Shown: in pieces, positions 54,966 through 64,000 of the stretch
Layout: each line of letters opens with the position of its first letter
Position numbering within the stretch: position 1 is the first letter of the stretch
Origin: Bradyrhizobium septentrionale
Lineage (GTDB): Bacteria; Pseudomonadota; Alphaproteobacteria; Rhizobiales; Xanthobacteraceae
NCBI RefSeq assembly: GCF_011516645.4
Contig: NZ_CP088285.1
Span: 6,280,501-6,344,500, forward strand
DNA length: 64,000 nt
Reading direction: 5' to 3'
Made by a program: the position numbers and the translations under genes
Notes under the pieces: model-generated
Told to the model about the DNA's origin: nothing
The model's database searches: none
Seen by the model: the letters and a program-made list of their open reading frames with translations, nothing else

Positions 54966-57287
54966 TTACGCCGCCTCCGGCAGCTTGCTCTGCAGGGTGC
55001 GCGGATCGCGCGGCAGCGTGATGCGGACGACGGTGCCGACGCCGAGCCTGGAGCGCAGCCGCATCGAGCCGCCATGCAGATTGGTGAGCGAGCGCGCGAT
55101 CGCAAGCCCGAGGCCCGAGCCCTGGTAGCTCTTGGTGAGCTGGCTCTCGACCTGCTCGAACGGCTTGCCGAGCCGGCGCAGCGATTCCGGCGCGATGCCG
55201 ATGCCGCTGTCGGCGATCAGCAGCACGATCGAGTCGTCCAGCATCTGGCCGCGCACCAGCACGCGGCCGTGGTCCGGCGTGAACTTCACCGCGTTGGAGA
55301 GCAGGTTGACGATGATCTGCTTGACGGCGCGGCGGTCGGCGACAACCGAGATCGTACTTTCGATCTCCGATTCCAGCGACAATCCCTTGTGCTCGGCGCG
55401 ACCGGAGACCACCCGCAGGGATTCCGCGAGGATGCCGGAGAGGTCGAGCGGCTCCATGTCGAACTTCATGCGGCCGGCTTCGATCCTCGACATGTCGAGG
55501 ATGTCGTTGATGACCTCGAGCAGGTATTTCCCCGATGTCAGGATGTCGTGGCAGTATTCCTGGTACTTGTCCGAGCCGAGCGTGCCGAACAGTCCGCTGC
55601 CCATGATCTCGGAGAAGCCGATGATGGCGTTGAGCGGCGTGCGCAACTCGTGGCTCATATTGGCGAGGAATTTCGACTTCGCGGCGTTGGCGTCCTCGGC
55701 GCGGGTCTTTTCCTGCGAATATTTCTCGGCAAGGTCGGCGAGCTCGACCGCCTGCCGCTCCAGCTCGGATTGCGAGCGCTGCAGGTCGATCACGGTGGCG
55801 CGCAGGCGCAGATCGTTGTCGACCAGCTTCTGCTCGTGCGCCTTGATGCGGGTGATGTCGGTGCCGACCGAGACGTAGCCGCCGTCCTTGGTGCGGCGTT
55901 CGCTGATGTGCAGCCAGCTGCCGTCGTCGAGCTGCGCTTCGAAGGTGCGCGCGCCGGGCGCCGGCACGCCGCTCTCGTGCAGGCGGGTACGCACCTCGGG
56001 CATGCTGCCGACCTCGATCACGGTCTCGTAGGAGGTGCCGGGGCTGACGGCCGAGTCCGGCAACTTGTGCAGCCGCTGGAAGTGCGAGTTGCAGAGCACG
56101 AGGCGGTCCTCGGCGTCCCAGAGCACGAAGGCCTCCGGAATGGTCTCGATCGCGTCGCGCAGCCGGAGGTCGGCTTCGACCGACTTTTCCGCGAGGCTCT
56201 TCTGCTCGGTGACGTCGATGGCGATGCCGATCAGATGCAGGCCGCCGCCGGCCGCAGCGTAGCTGAGCTCGCAGCGCACGCGCAGCCAGATCCAGTGGCC
56301 GCCGACATGCCGCATGCGGAAGCTCTGGTCGATGTGATCGATCTTGCCGGCGATCAGCTGGTCGGCGATCTCGAACAGGTTGATGTCGTCGGAATTCACC
56401 AGCGTGTTGACCTCGCCGAAGGTGAGGAGGTCGTTGCGGCTGTCGAGCCCGAGCAGGGTGAACATCGACTGCGACCAGAAGATCCTGCCGCGCGACAGGT
56501 CCCAGTCCCACAATCCGCAGCGGCCGCGATTGAGCGCGGTGTCGATCCGGCCGCGCACGGCGTCGTTGATCAGATCGCCCTCGCGGGCGCGGGTCGATTG
56601 CCAGTGGAAGGCGAAGCCGAGGATCAGCACCACGAAGCTCGTGGTCGCCGACAACGTTATCGAGAGCGCTGCGTCCGATCCCCAGATCGGCTCGTTCATC
56701 TCCTGGATGACGACGACCTGGCCGGGCAGCGACTTGACAAGCTGCGAGATCGCCAGCGCGCCGGTGCCGCCCGGCAACGTCATGTCGTTCACCGTCCCCT
56801 GCTGGCCCGGCGCGATCATCAGCTGCGCGGTGGAGACGATGTCGAGGATGCGGTCGTTCTCGCCCGCGCTATCGATCGGCACCCGCGCCAGCACGCGGTG
56901 ATCGGCGCCGGTGATGATGACATGGCGGCCGTAAGCGATGCCCCAGGACGGAATCAGGTCCGGCAGCAGCTCCTGCATCCGCTCGATGTTGACGAGCCGC
57001 TCGCGACGGACCGAGGTCAGGCGATCGAGACGTTCGGCGAGGATGTCGGACAGCGCAGCGAGGTCGCGCTTCATCGCGCCGCGCTTCTGCCGGGTCTGGT
57101 CGATCACCTGGACAAAGGCGCCGAGGCAGATCGTGATGAGGAAGGCGATGATGAGAGTGGGCACAGCGCGGCGCAGTGCAGGCTCGGCCGTCAGGAGCCT
57201 GTGATAGGCCGGTTTTGCGATCGATTGCGCCAATCCCTTGATCGAATCGGATTGGACGCACGCATTCGCTGCATGCGCGCGCGCCAT
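54966..57287 (-). CDS. PAS-domain sensor histidine kinase
   Basis: The protein has 773 residues. Two membrane segments (about 43-62 and 208-229) enclose a periplasmic region of about 145 residues; two PAS domains follow (about 250-365 with LSRGRIFWSQSM, and 375-485), then a coiled coil (486-535), a HisKA domain with H546 in FLANMSHELRTPLNAIIGFSEIM, and the ATPase domain (NLLSNAVKFTP, DSGIGIAPE, GSGLGLAIA). This layout is like PleC/DivJ/PdhS cell-cycle kinases of alphaproteobacteria, but no regulator gene is adjacent and the group cannot be fixed from motifs alone. Transcribed as a single gene, 193 bases downstream of the CDF gene. Confidence 0.9.
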   Translation of the reverse strand: MARAHAANACVQSDSIKGLAQSIAKPAYHRLLTAEPALRRAVPTLIIAFLITICLGAFVQVIDQTRQKRGAMKRDLAALSDILAERLDRLTSVRRERLVNIERMQELLPDLIPSWGIAYGRHVIITGADHRVLARVPIDSAGENDRILDIVSTAQLMIAPGQQGTVNDMTLPGGTGALAISQLVKSLPGQVVVIQEMNEPIWGSDAALSITLSATTSFVVLILGFAFHWQSTRAREGDLINDAVRGRIDTALNRGRCGLWDWDLSRGRIFWSQSMFTLLGLDSRNDLLTFGEVNTLVNSDDINLFEIADQLIAGKIDHIDQSFRMRHVGGHWIWLRVRCELSYAAAGGGLHLIGIAIDVTEQKSLAEKSVEADLRLRDAIETIPEAFVLWDAEDRLVLCNSHFQRLHKLPDSAVSPGTSYETVIEVGSMPEVRTRLHESGVPAPGARTFEAQLDDGSWLHISERRTKDGGYVSVGTDITRIKAHEQKLVDNDLRLRATVIDLQRSQSELERQAVELADLAEKYSQEKTRAEDANAAKSKFLANMSHELRTPLNAIIGFSEIMGSGLFGTLGSDKYQEYCHDILTSGKYLLEVINDILDMSRIEAGRMKFDMEPLDLSGILAESLRVVSGRAEHKGLSLESEIESTISVVADRRAVKQIIVNLLSNAVKFTPDHGRVLVRGQMLDDSIVLLIADSGIGIAPESLRRLGKPFEQVESQLTKSYQGSGLGLAIARSLTNLHGGSMRLRSRLGVGTVVRITLPRDPRTLQSKLPEAA

Positions 57288-57480
57288 GCCTTAGACCCCC
57301 GCTCTAAGCTGATTTTTTACCCGGTTCGGATGCTCCCCACGAGGCATCCGAATCATGATGATTTGAATCCAGATTTCGCAGGCTGTCGAGAGTCAACGAT
57401 TCGTTAATGCGAAATAATTCTTGTCCAAATCAGAATCAGTGCGCGCAAAGTGAGTCCGAAACAGGAACGGCTCCGTAGAA

Positions 57481-58869
57481 TTACGCGCGCGTTGGTTCTG
57501 CGTGACTGATCACACGCTTCACGGTGGGGAACGCGCGGCGCAGTTTGCGTTCGATTGCGTCGACGCTTTCGTGCACCTTGATCACACTCATCGAGGGCGC
57601 GGCGCGGCAATGAAAATTGACGATCTCGCCGGCGTCGGTGTTGCGGACCCGCACATTGTGGATGTCATGGATCGCGCCACCGGAGGCAAAGCCGGTCAAC
57701 GCGGCCTTGATGGCTTCGACGCGGTCGGGTGCGGCGTCGGTTCCCCACGGCAGTTCCGGCTCGAGCGGCTCGATATGGGTGTCGACCTCGACGTCCTCGC
57801 CAAAATCCTCGCGGATCGCGCGCTCGAGCTCGTGGGCGATGTCGTGCGCGGCGACCAGCGCCATGTCGCTGTCGACCTCGAGGTCGATGCCGACGATCAG
57901 CCTGCCGCCGATACTGTGCACGGTGACATGGTGGATGGCGAGGCCGGAATTGCGCGCGATCACCATGATGCGCTCGCGCACGCTCTCGTTGTCGCGCGCC
58001 ACCGGCACTGCGGTGAAGGTGAGGTCGGCGTCGCCGAACGTCTTGGTCATCGCCTGCTGCGCCCTGCGCTTGATGTCCTCGACGCGGTCGATCGGATAGG
58101 TGCGCGGCACCTTGGCGATGGCGTCGATGAAATGGGTGGCGCCGACCATGCGGACCCGCAGGCGGTCGACGTCGACGACGCCAGGCACCGCCTTGATGGC
58201 GGTCGTCGCCTTTTCCAGCGCGCCTTCGGGCGCGCGGTCGAGCAGGGTCTCGACCGTCTCCCGCGCCATGCGCAGGCCCAACAGGGCGATCATCACGGCG
58301 ACCGCAATCGCGGCCGCGGCGTCGCCCCACCAGAAGCCGAAGCCTGCCAGCACCAGGCCGACAATGACGGCGGTCGAGCCCATCACGTCGGAGGCGAAAT
58401 GCAGCGCGTCGGCGGCCAGCGCCTGGCTCTTGGTGTCGCGCGCGGCGCGGTGCAGCGCGCGGGCGCGCCACAGATTGGCGCCGATATCGATGACCAGGAC
58501 GATGAAGGGAACGGCCGAGATCGACGGCGGCGGCGCGCCCTCGCGCAGATGGCTGTAGGCCTGGACCAGGATGCCGCCGGCCAGCACGTAGAGCAGGGCG
58601 ATGATGAAGAGCGCCGAGACGCTCTCGAACTTGCCGTGGCCGTAATGATGCTCGGCGTCGGCCGGCTGATCCGATACCCGCACCACCGCCCAGGTGATGA
58701 TGGTGGCGACCAGGTCGATCGTCGAATGCAGCGCCTCGGAGATCAGCGCCAGCGATCCGATGGCGATGCCGACGACGAATTTTGCAACGGCCATGGTGCC
58801 GCTGGCGAGGATCGAGATCGCGGCGACGGAGGTCTTGGTGGAGGGTGCGCTGGTGTTTGAAGAGCTCAT
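57481..58869 (-). CDS. Cation diffusion facilitator with long C-terminal region
   Basis: CDF proteins export divalent metals (Zn, Co, Fe, Mn) in exchange for protons. This one has 462 residues against the usual 300 or so. Six membrane helices fill residues 15-205; the metal-site residues are H48/D52 in SEALHSTIDL and H157/D161 in DALHFASDVMG. The extra length is cytoplasmic: a first ferredoxin-like dimerisation domain (about 215-290) and a second repeat of similar type (about 295-455), suggesting a duplicated regulatory domain. Metal specificity cannot be read off. Stands alone. Confidence 0.85.
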   Translation of the reverse strand: MSSSNTSAPSTKTSVAAISILASGTMAVAKFVVGIAIGSLALISEALHSTIDLVATIITWAVVRVSDQPADAEHHYGHGKFESVSALFIIALLYVLAGGILVQAYSHLREGAPPPSISAVPFIVLVIDIGANLWRARALHRAARDTKSQALAADALHFASDVMGSTAVIVGLVLAGFGFWWGDAAAAIAVAVMIALLGLRMARETVETLLDRAPEGALEKATTAIKAVPGVVDVDRLRVRMVGATHFIDAIAKVPRTYPIDRVEDIKRRAQQAMTKTFGDADLTFTAVPVARDNESVRERIMVIARNSGLAIHHVTVHSIGGRLIVGIDLEVDSDMALVAAHDIAHELERAIREDFGEDVEVDTHIEPLEPELPWGTDAAPDRVEAIKAALTGFASGGAIHDIHNVRVRNTDAGEIVNFHCRAAPSMSVIKVHESVDAIERKLRRAFPTVKRVISHAEPTRA

Positions 58870-59217
58870 GGGCGGCGGTGTAGCAGGCCGACTGTGAACA
58901 TCAAGTGTCGTCAGTCACGCGCAATCGCTACTCACTTGCAACAGCAAACTGGATCGCGGAGTTGTTGCGAACTATTCCGAATCCAGCAGGCCCGTTGCGC
59001 AGGTTCATTGGCGTCATTCGGACATCAATCCTCGTTCTCGCGGCGCGTTTCCCCCGCGCTCTGCAAGTGACCGCGCCGTGAGAGGATGGGTTTCGCTGCG
59101 CTCTACCCATCTTACGCGCTGGGGTCGAGTTTGGACCCGGTGCTTTGCGCTCGAATGCGATCACCACTCACGATCCACCACCGTCGAGATGATGGCCGCG
59201 CGAGGAGCAGTCCGAGT
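58870..59217. other. Intergenic region with dispersed repeat
   Basis: This 348-base stretch has no supportable gene; an 80-codon frame on the - strand runs through repeat sequence and lacks a ribosome binding site. The hairpin repeat at 59085-59111 is the main feature. Confidence 0.5.
59085..59111. repeat. Short dispersed hairpin repeat (GATGGGTTTCGC type), copy 1
   Basis: GATGGGTTTCGCTGCGCTC followed by TACCCATC folds into a stem-loop. The same unit occurs twice, in opposite orientations, at 61498-61576. Confidence 0.8.
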
Positions 59218-59718
59218 TCACTGGCGAGTCTTGTTTTCGCTATAGCTGTTTGATGCAGCGAGGCTGTGGCAATACCAGGAAGCTTCGACGCTGCGCCAGC
59301 CTAAGTTCAGGCCGGCCTCGAGGCATTGGTTGTAGTTCTTGAAGTTGGCCGGGTTTCTGCATGTCGTCGAGTAGGCGTATTGACCGGAAACGGAGCAGCC
59401 GACCCAGGGCCGGTCGCCCGACCTGAAGCTGGATGCGCAACCATCGATGCAACTCGTCGAGATCGTCGACGACCGAGCGGAGGGGGCACGGTGGACGGCT
59501 GCGCGTTTGCTCGGTCTATGTGGAGAAGTGACTTGCCTCGGCGCGTCGACCGTGATGTTGGGGAGCGATGTGGAGCGATCGCCCGCAGGCGTTGCGGCGT
59601 TTGAAGGTGCCACGCCGCCGGGGCCGCACAGAAGAATTGCAATCGATGTGGTCGCGGCGACCTTGTTGAAGACGGCTTTGTCCGAGACGATCTGGTTCAA
59701 GCGGAACGAGGCTCTCAT
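59218..59718 (-). CDS. Small secreted cysteine-rich protein, unknown
   Basis: The protein has 166 residues. The N-terminus is basic, then hydrophobic (KVAATTSIAILLCGPGGVA) with an APSNAA cleavage region near residue 42. The mature part has a variable linker containing NITVDAPRQV, then a C-terminal block of about 75 residues with six regularly spaced cysteines (CIDGC, GC, TC, QC, YC), fit for three disulfides. GGGAGG lies 9 bases before the ATG. Likely periplasmic or secreted; not recognised as a known family. It lies in a repeat-rich accessory stretch. Confidence 0.6.
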   Translation of the reverse strand: MRASFRLNQIVSDKAVFNKVAATTSIAILLCGPGGVAPSNAATPAGDRSTSLPNITVDAPRQVTSPHRPSKRAAVHRAPSARSSTISTSCIDGCASSFRSGDRPWVGCSVSGQYAYSTTCRNPANFKNYNQCLEAGLNLGWRSVEASWYCHSLAASNSYSENKTRQ

Positions 59719-59842
59719 GGCTGTTTACCTCCCAAATCGGATGGCGATGCCATCCGGGCGACGCTCCAAGTTAGCAGATGCCTGACGAAACGTCGCGTCA
59801 GGGCTTTGTTTTCAAACGTTTCTGTGCGGTGGCGGACAAGCT

Positions 59843-60045
59843 GCAGCGATGCCACGATCTTGCCGCGGTGATTGTCGGCTTCCATGTGGTCGAACGCCTT
59901 GCCGATGTCTGCGAGTTTGTAGACCTGGTCGATCACCAGCCGCAGCTTGCGCGCCGCATCCGTGGGCCAAATGTCCTCGCGTACCTTGTCGAAGATCTCG
60001 CGGATCTGCTCGATCGAGCGGGCGCGGAAGGTGACGCCGATATGC
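59843..60045 (-). pseudogene. Truncated duplicate of the quinone oxidoreductase gene
   Basis: The segment closely matches the 3' fifth of the intact gene at 61587-62555. Translated, it gives HIGVTFRARSIEQIREIF, IDQVYKLADIGKAFDHMEA and DNHRGKIVASL against the intact copy's YIGVTFRTRSIEEIREIF, IDQVYKFADIGKAFAHMEA and NNHLGKIVVTL. A TAG stop precedes the first matching codon and the native stop is lost. The nucleotide-binding domain is absent, so it cannot be functional. Confidence 0.85.
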
Positions 60046-60282
60046 TATTCACGCGTCGTCGAAGAGGTTCTGTTCAGGTCATGTTGCTGACGCAATCTCT
60101 GTCTTAGACGGGCGAGAATTAAAAACACTGTGTGGGACCGCGCCCGGTTCCCACAATGGTTCCGTCGCCGGAATTGGCACGAATCCGCAAAGAATTGGCA
60201 CGAGTTAACGCCTCCGCGTTCGCTTGACCCTGTTTTGCGGAATCGGGAACCGAACGATCGAAAAATCAGTCAAGGAGTTATG

Positions 60283-60774
60283 ATGCTGTTCGGCTCGAGC
60301 GCCGCAGTTTGCGGCGCCGTAGTTGCGCTTGCCATTTCTGGCACCGCTGCTCGAAGTGAAATCGGTGCGGTTCATTCAAGCGCCGTCGTCAGTGCCGCTT
60401 GTGGGGATGCGATCGTTGGCGCAGCATCCACGTACAATCCGTTCATGCCCGGCAAGGAGGAGGGCGGTCCGAGCACAGCCTCCGGCGAGCGTTATGATCG
60501 CTCGGTGTGGGCGGCTGCCATCAAGACAAGTTTGCGTCGGAAGTTTGGTGGGGTCCAATTTGGCGCGAGGCCGAAGTATGCCCTCGTTGAGGCTGCAGGC
60601 AAGAAGGTCATCGTCAAGATAAATGATGTGGGGCCACTAACGCCTGGCCGCATCATTGACCTCAATGAGCGGACGATGCGCTATTTCGATCCAAGCCTGC
60701 AGCTCGGAGTCATTAATGGCGTAAGGGTTAGCCCGCTCGCGGGGGACTATTGGATCCCCGGACCGGTCGGCTGA
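60283..60774 (+). CDS. RlpA-like secreted double-psi beta-barrel protein
   Basis: The protein has 163 residues. A signal peptide (FGSSAAVCGAVVALAISGTAA) is followed by an RlpA-like double-psi beta-barrel: GAASTYNPF, TASGERYDRSVWAAAI, and VIVKINDVGPLTPGRIIDLNERTMRYF, which matches the VRINDRGPF-x-x-GRIIDLS region of RlpA lytic transglycosylases that cut denuded glycan strands. There is no C-terminal SPOR domain, so septal targeting as in classical RlpA is unlikely. AAGGAG at 60272-60277 favours the second ATG at 60283 over 60280. Base composition is less GC-rich than in the neighbours. The next gene starts 43 bases on. Confidence 0.75.
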   Translation: MLFGSSAAVCGAVVALAISGTAARSEIGAVHSSAVVSAACGDAIVGAASTYNPFMPGKEEGGPSTASGERYDRSVWAAAIKTSLRRKFGGVQFGARPKYALVEAAGKKVIVKINDVGPLTPGRIIDLNERTMRYFDPSLQLGVINGVRVSPLAGDYWIPGPVG

Positions 60775-60817
60775 ACATCGTACGCGAAAGAGCTGGACTC
60801 AGGGAGAGTGCAGAACA

Positions 60818-61474
60818 ATGCTGACGCAAGTCTATGAAGTTGCGACACCGTCCGAAGCCGAGGCGATTTCCGCGATCGGTGTGGATCATGTCGGCGTGCT
60901 TGTCGGCGATGGTGCCTTCCCTCGCGAGCTTCCGGTTCACAAAGCAGCGGCTGTCATGAAAGCGATCCAGCCGCCGTCCGTGCTTTCAGCGCTGTTCCTC
61001 TCGTCGGATGTCGCTCTCATCGAACGGATGGTCAGGGAGCTTAATCCGCCGATCGTGCATCTTGGCGCTTCCATCGAATTGATCACGCCTGATCATGTCG
61101 TAGCGCTGCGAAAGTCTCTGCCAAAAATCAAATTCATGCGCAGCGTCCCTGTGACGGGGCCTTTGGCGGTAGACGTTGCGCGCGCATATGATGGAATTGT
61201 TGATTGGATACTGCTTGATAGTCATCGCATAGGTGATACCCAAATCGGTGCACAGGGCGTGACGCATGACTGGAGCATCAGTCGAACGATTGTCGAGACT
61301 GTTCGTACTCCGGTCATACTCGCTGGCGGCCTCGGACCAGACAATGTCAAAGAAGCCATCCGGTTGGTCCAACCTGCGGGTGTTGACTCAAAGACGAAGA
61401 CCGATCGCGAAAGCGTCCACTCAAAGGACCTGGCGAAGGTCAAAGCTTTCCATCGTGCCGCGAAGAGCGGTTAG
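60818..61474 (+). CDS. TrpF-like barrel protein lacking the catalytic cysteine
   Basis: The protein has 218 residues and resembles phosphoribosylanthranilate isomerase, which acts in tryptophan synthesis. The DWILLDS strand keeps the catalytic aspartate, HDWS and VILAGGLGPDNVKEAIRLVQPAGVD keep the phosphate-binding end of the barrel. The KICG motif with the catalytic cysteine is replaced by QVYE near the N-terminus, so normal isomerase activity is doubtful. GGGAGAG lies 9 bases before the ATG. It follows the RlpA-like gene on the same strand. Both have lower GC bias than the flanks, suggesting acquisition. Confidence 0.7.
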   Translation: MLTQVYEVATPSEAEAISAIGVDHVGVLVGDGAFPRELPVHKAAAVMKAIQPPSVLSALFLSSDVALIERMVRELNPPIVHLGASIELITPDHVVALRKSLPKIKFMRSVPVTGPLAVDVARAYDGIVDWILLDSHRIGDTQIGAQGVTHDWSISRTIVETVRTPVILAGGLGPDNVKEAIRLVQPAGVDSKTKTDRESVHSKDLAKVKAFHRAAKSG

Positions 61475-61497
61475 CACTCGCCGCGCCGTAGCACCGT

Positions 61498-61576
61498 AGG
61501 ATGGGTGGGGCGAAGCGAAACCCATCCTTTCACCGCGCGGCCCGGTCGATGGGTTTCGCTTCGCTCTACCCATCCC
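61498..61576. repeat. Paired inverted copies of the GATGGGT hairpin repeat
   Basis: Two units of the family seen at 59085 lie head to head between the convergent stops of the TrpF-like gene (61474) and the oxidoreductase gene (61587). Together they can form a large cruciform and could serve as a two-way terminator. Confidence 0.8.
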
Positions 61577-61586
61577 TGCGAAGCCG

Positions 61587-62555
61587 CTACAGCGTCACCA
61601 CGATCTTGCCGAGGTGGTTGTTCGCTTCCATGTGCGCGAACGCCTTGCCGATGTCGGCGAATTTGTAGACCTGGTCGATCGGCAGCTGCAGTTTTCGCGA
61701 CTCCACCGCGGGCCAGATGTCCTTGCGCACCTCGTCGAAGATCTCGCGGATCTCCTCGATCGAGCGGGTGCGGAAGGTGACGCCGATATACTGGATGCGG
61801 CGCGCCGCGTGCAGGTCGAAGTTGAAGTCGCCATGGGTGCCGCCGAGCCGGCCGACATTGACGATGCGCCCCTTGACCTTGGTCGCCTTGAGATTCTGGT
61901 TCGCGACGGGTCCCGAGATCTGATCGACGATCAGGTCGACGCCTTCGCCGGAGGTCGCCTGCAGCACCTGATCGACCCAGCCGGGATCCTTCGAGTCCAC
62001 CGCGAGATCGGCGCCGAATTCCGTCAGCCGGCCGCGGCGCATCGGATCGGTCGAGGACCCGACCACGAGCTTGGCACCCTTCAGTTTTGCAATTTGCATC
62101 GCCATCAGGCCGACGCCGGAGCTCGCGCCCTGGATCAGCACGGTCTGGCCCGCCTGCAGCGCGCCGTTGGTAATGACCGCGTTGTGCATGGTGGCGAGCG
62201 CCACGGGCAGGGTGGCGGCCTCGTCGAAATTCATGTTCGAGGGGCTGCGGAACAGCCTGCCGTGATCGGCGAGCGTGTACTCGGCGAACGCCGCGCCGCC
62301 GGAGCCCATGATCTTGTCGCCGACCTTGACGCCCTTGGCATCGGGGCCGAGCTCGGCGACCTCGCCGGCCCATTCCATGCCGAGCACGGTGCCGACGCCG
62401 CCGGCCGCGCCATGGACGTGGCCCTTGGTCATGCCGAGGTCGGCGCGATTCAGCCCGCAGGCGTGGACTTTCACCAGCACCTGGGTGCCCTTCGGCACGG
62501 GTTTTGCGACGTCTGATATCTCGGGGCCGTTGGCGCCGTACACATAGGCTTTCAT
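61587..62555 (-). CDS. Zinc-type alcohol dehydrogenase-like quinone oxidoreductase
   Basis: The protein has 322 residues of the medium-chain reductase superfamily, quinone oxidoreductase group. The GroES-like N-terminal domain contains VHACGLNRADLGMTKGH and GMEWAGEV; the Rossmann domain has ASSGVGLMAMQIAKLKGAKLV near residues 142-162. No structural-zinc cysteine cluster is present, in line with NADPH:quinone reductases. ATG at 62555 lies after AGGA; the frame runs 25 codons further upstream through a repeat. A truncated copy of its 3' end lies 1.5 kb away at 59843. Confidence 0.85.
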   Translation of the reverse strand: MKAYVYGANGPEISDVAKPVPKGTQVLVKVHACGLNRADLGMTKGHVHGAAGGVGTVLGMEWAGEVAELGPDAKGVKVGDKIMGSGGAAFAEYTLADHGRLFRSPSNMNFDEAATLPVALATMHNAVITNGALQAGQTVLIQGASSGVGLMAMQIAKLKGAKLVVGSSTDPMRRGRLTEFGADLAVDSKDPGWVDQVLQATSGEGVDLIVDQISGPVANQNLKATKVKGRIVNVGRLGGTHGDFNFDLHAARRIQYIGVTFRTRSIEEIREIFDEVRKDIWPAVESRKLQLPIDQVYKFADIGKAFAHMEANNHLGKIVVTL

Positions 62556-62587
62556 GGGATTGTTCCTGGCTTGCGTGAGATTAATTC

Positions 62588-62692
62588 CGTCATCCTGGGG
62601 AGCCGCGAAGCGGCGTCTCGAAGGATGCACGGCCCGGCCGGTGACCGTCGACCCTTCGAGACGGCCGCTGCGCGGCCTCCTCAGGGTGACGG
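62588..62692. repeat. 105-base dispersed palindromic repeat, copy 2
   Basis: Same family and orientation as 47036-47139, with a few substitutions and one extra base in the centre. It lies between the nitronate monooxygenase stop (62731) and the start of the quinone oxidoreductase gene, both on the - strand. Confidence 0.9.
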
Positions 62693-62730
62693 ATTACGCA
62701 AGCCGGGCCGCAACTCATTCTACTCGATGC

Positions 62731-63906
<1,176 letters not shown>

Positions 63907-63955
63907 TCAATTGCCCAGGCGCTGCTGATCGAACACGCAGCGCCTCGAGCTATTT

Positions 63956-63995
63956 CCGTTCCGATTGAATCGGAACCGAGCTCTCGATTTTTTTT
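63956..63995. repeat. Dispersed hairpin repeat at the window end, with T-run
   Basis: GTTCCGATT and AATCGGAAC pair around one base, followed by GAGCTCTCGA and eight T residues (63988-63995). The 26-base core matches that at 4520-4545 in 24 positions. The element is cut by the window end. On the + strand it looks like a terminator, but no + strand gene precedes it closely. Confidence 0.65.
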
Positions 63996-64000
63996 GACGC

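Noticed and set aside
54918..57407. An 829-codon open frame on the + strand opposite the PAS histidine kinase
   Set aside because: High GC leaves antisense frames open. The - strand product has ordered PAS, HisKA and ATPase motifs, while the + strand translation has none and runs past the kinase gene at both ends.
58928..59167. A 79-codon - strand frame
   Set aside because: It reads through the GATGGGT hairpin repeat and has no Shine-Dalgarno or recognisable content.

Overview
The window looks like a chromosomal segment of a Bradyrhizobium-type alphaproteobacterium (Nitrobacteraceae). The grounds are a GC-rich composition, a cycHJKL-type cytochrome c maturation operon next to degP and glnE, an NAD-linked fdsGBA-type formate dehydrogenase, and several families of dispersed palindromic repeats of the kind common in that genus. 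This assignment rests on gene content and pattern recognition, with no database comparison.

Positions 1-28.6 kb form a cell-surface polysaccharide region. It holds the 3' end of a Sel1-repeat protein; a WbsX-type protein and a GT2 glycosyltransferase; a Tat-exported protein sharing a WbsX-like C-terminal motif; a TPR-GT fusion; a complete dTDP-L-rhamnose pathway split into divergent pairs (rfbBA on -, rfbCD on +); ugd; two large GT2 proteins whose 3' ends overlap convergently; a GT4 enzyme followed by an orphan ParA-like ATPase; a BTLCP-type cysteine peptidase; galE; and a UbiA-family prenyltransferase with a GT-C-like membrane protein. Together these supply activated sugars (dTDP-rhamnose, UDP-glucuronate, UDP-galactose), possibly a lipid-linked pentose, and many transferases. 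No flippase, polymerase or ABC exporter is visible.

Positions 28.6-47 kb are core genes: a PhoP/FeuP-like two-component pair, a conserved hypothetical protein, ccmI-ccmE-ccmF-ccmH, degP, a second two-component pair and glnE. Two accessory insertions interrupt this block. One is an IS481-family element sitting in the loop of a dispersed hairpin repeat (31.4-32.7 kb). The other is a roughly 1-kb unit with one orphan gene, bracketed by outward-facing hairpin repeats and by 23-bp imperfect direct repeats (34.4-35.4 kb).

Positions 47-54.3 kb carry the formate dehydrogenase operon fdsGBA-fdhD-fdsD on the - strand, with a divergent LysR-type regulator and a strong dyad in the shared promoter region.

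Positions 54.3-64 kb hold folB, a PAS sensor kinase, a long CDF metal transporter, and then a repeat-rich accessory stretch. That stretch contains a small secreted cysteine-rich protein, a truncated duplicate of a quinone oxidoreductase gene, an RlpA-like secreted protein and a TrpF-like protein lacking the catalytic cysteine. The intact quinone oxidoreductase and a nitronate monooxygenase-like enzyme follow.
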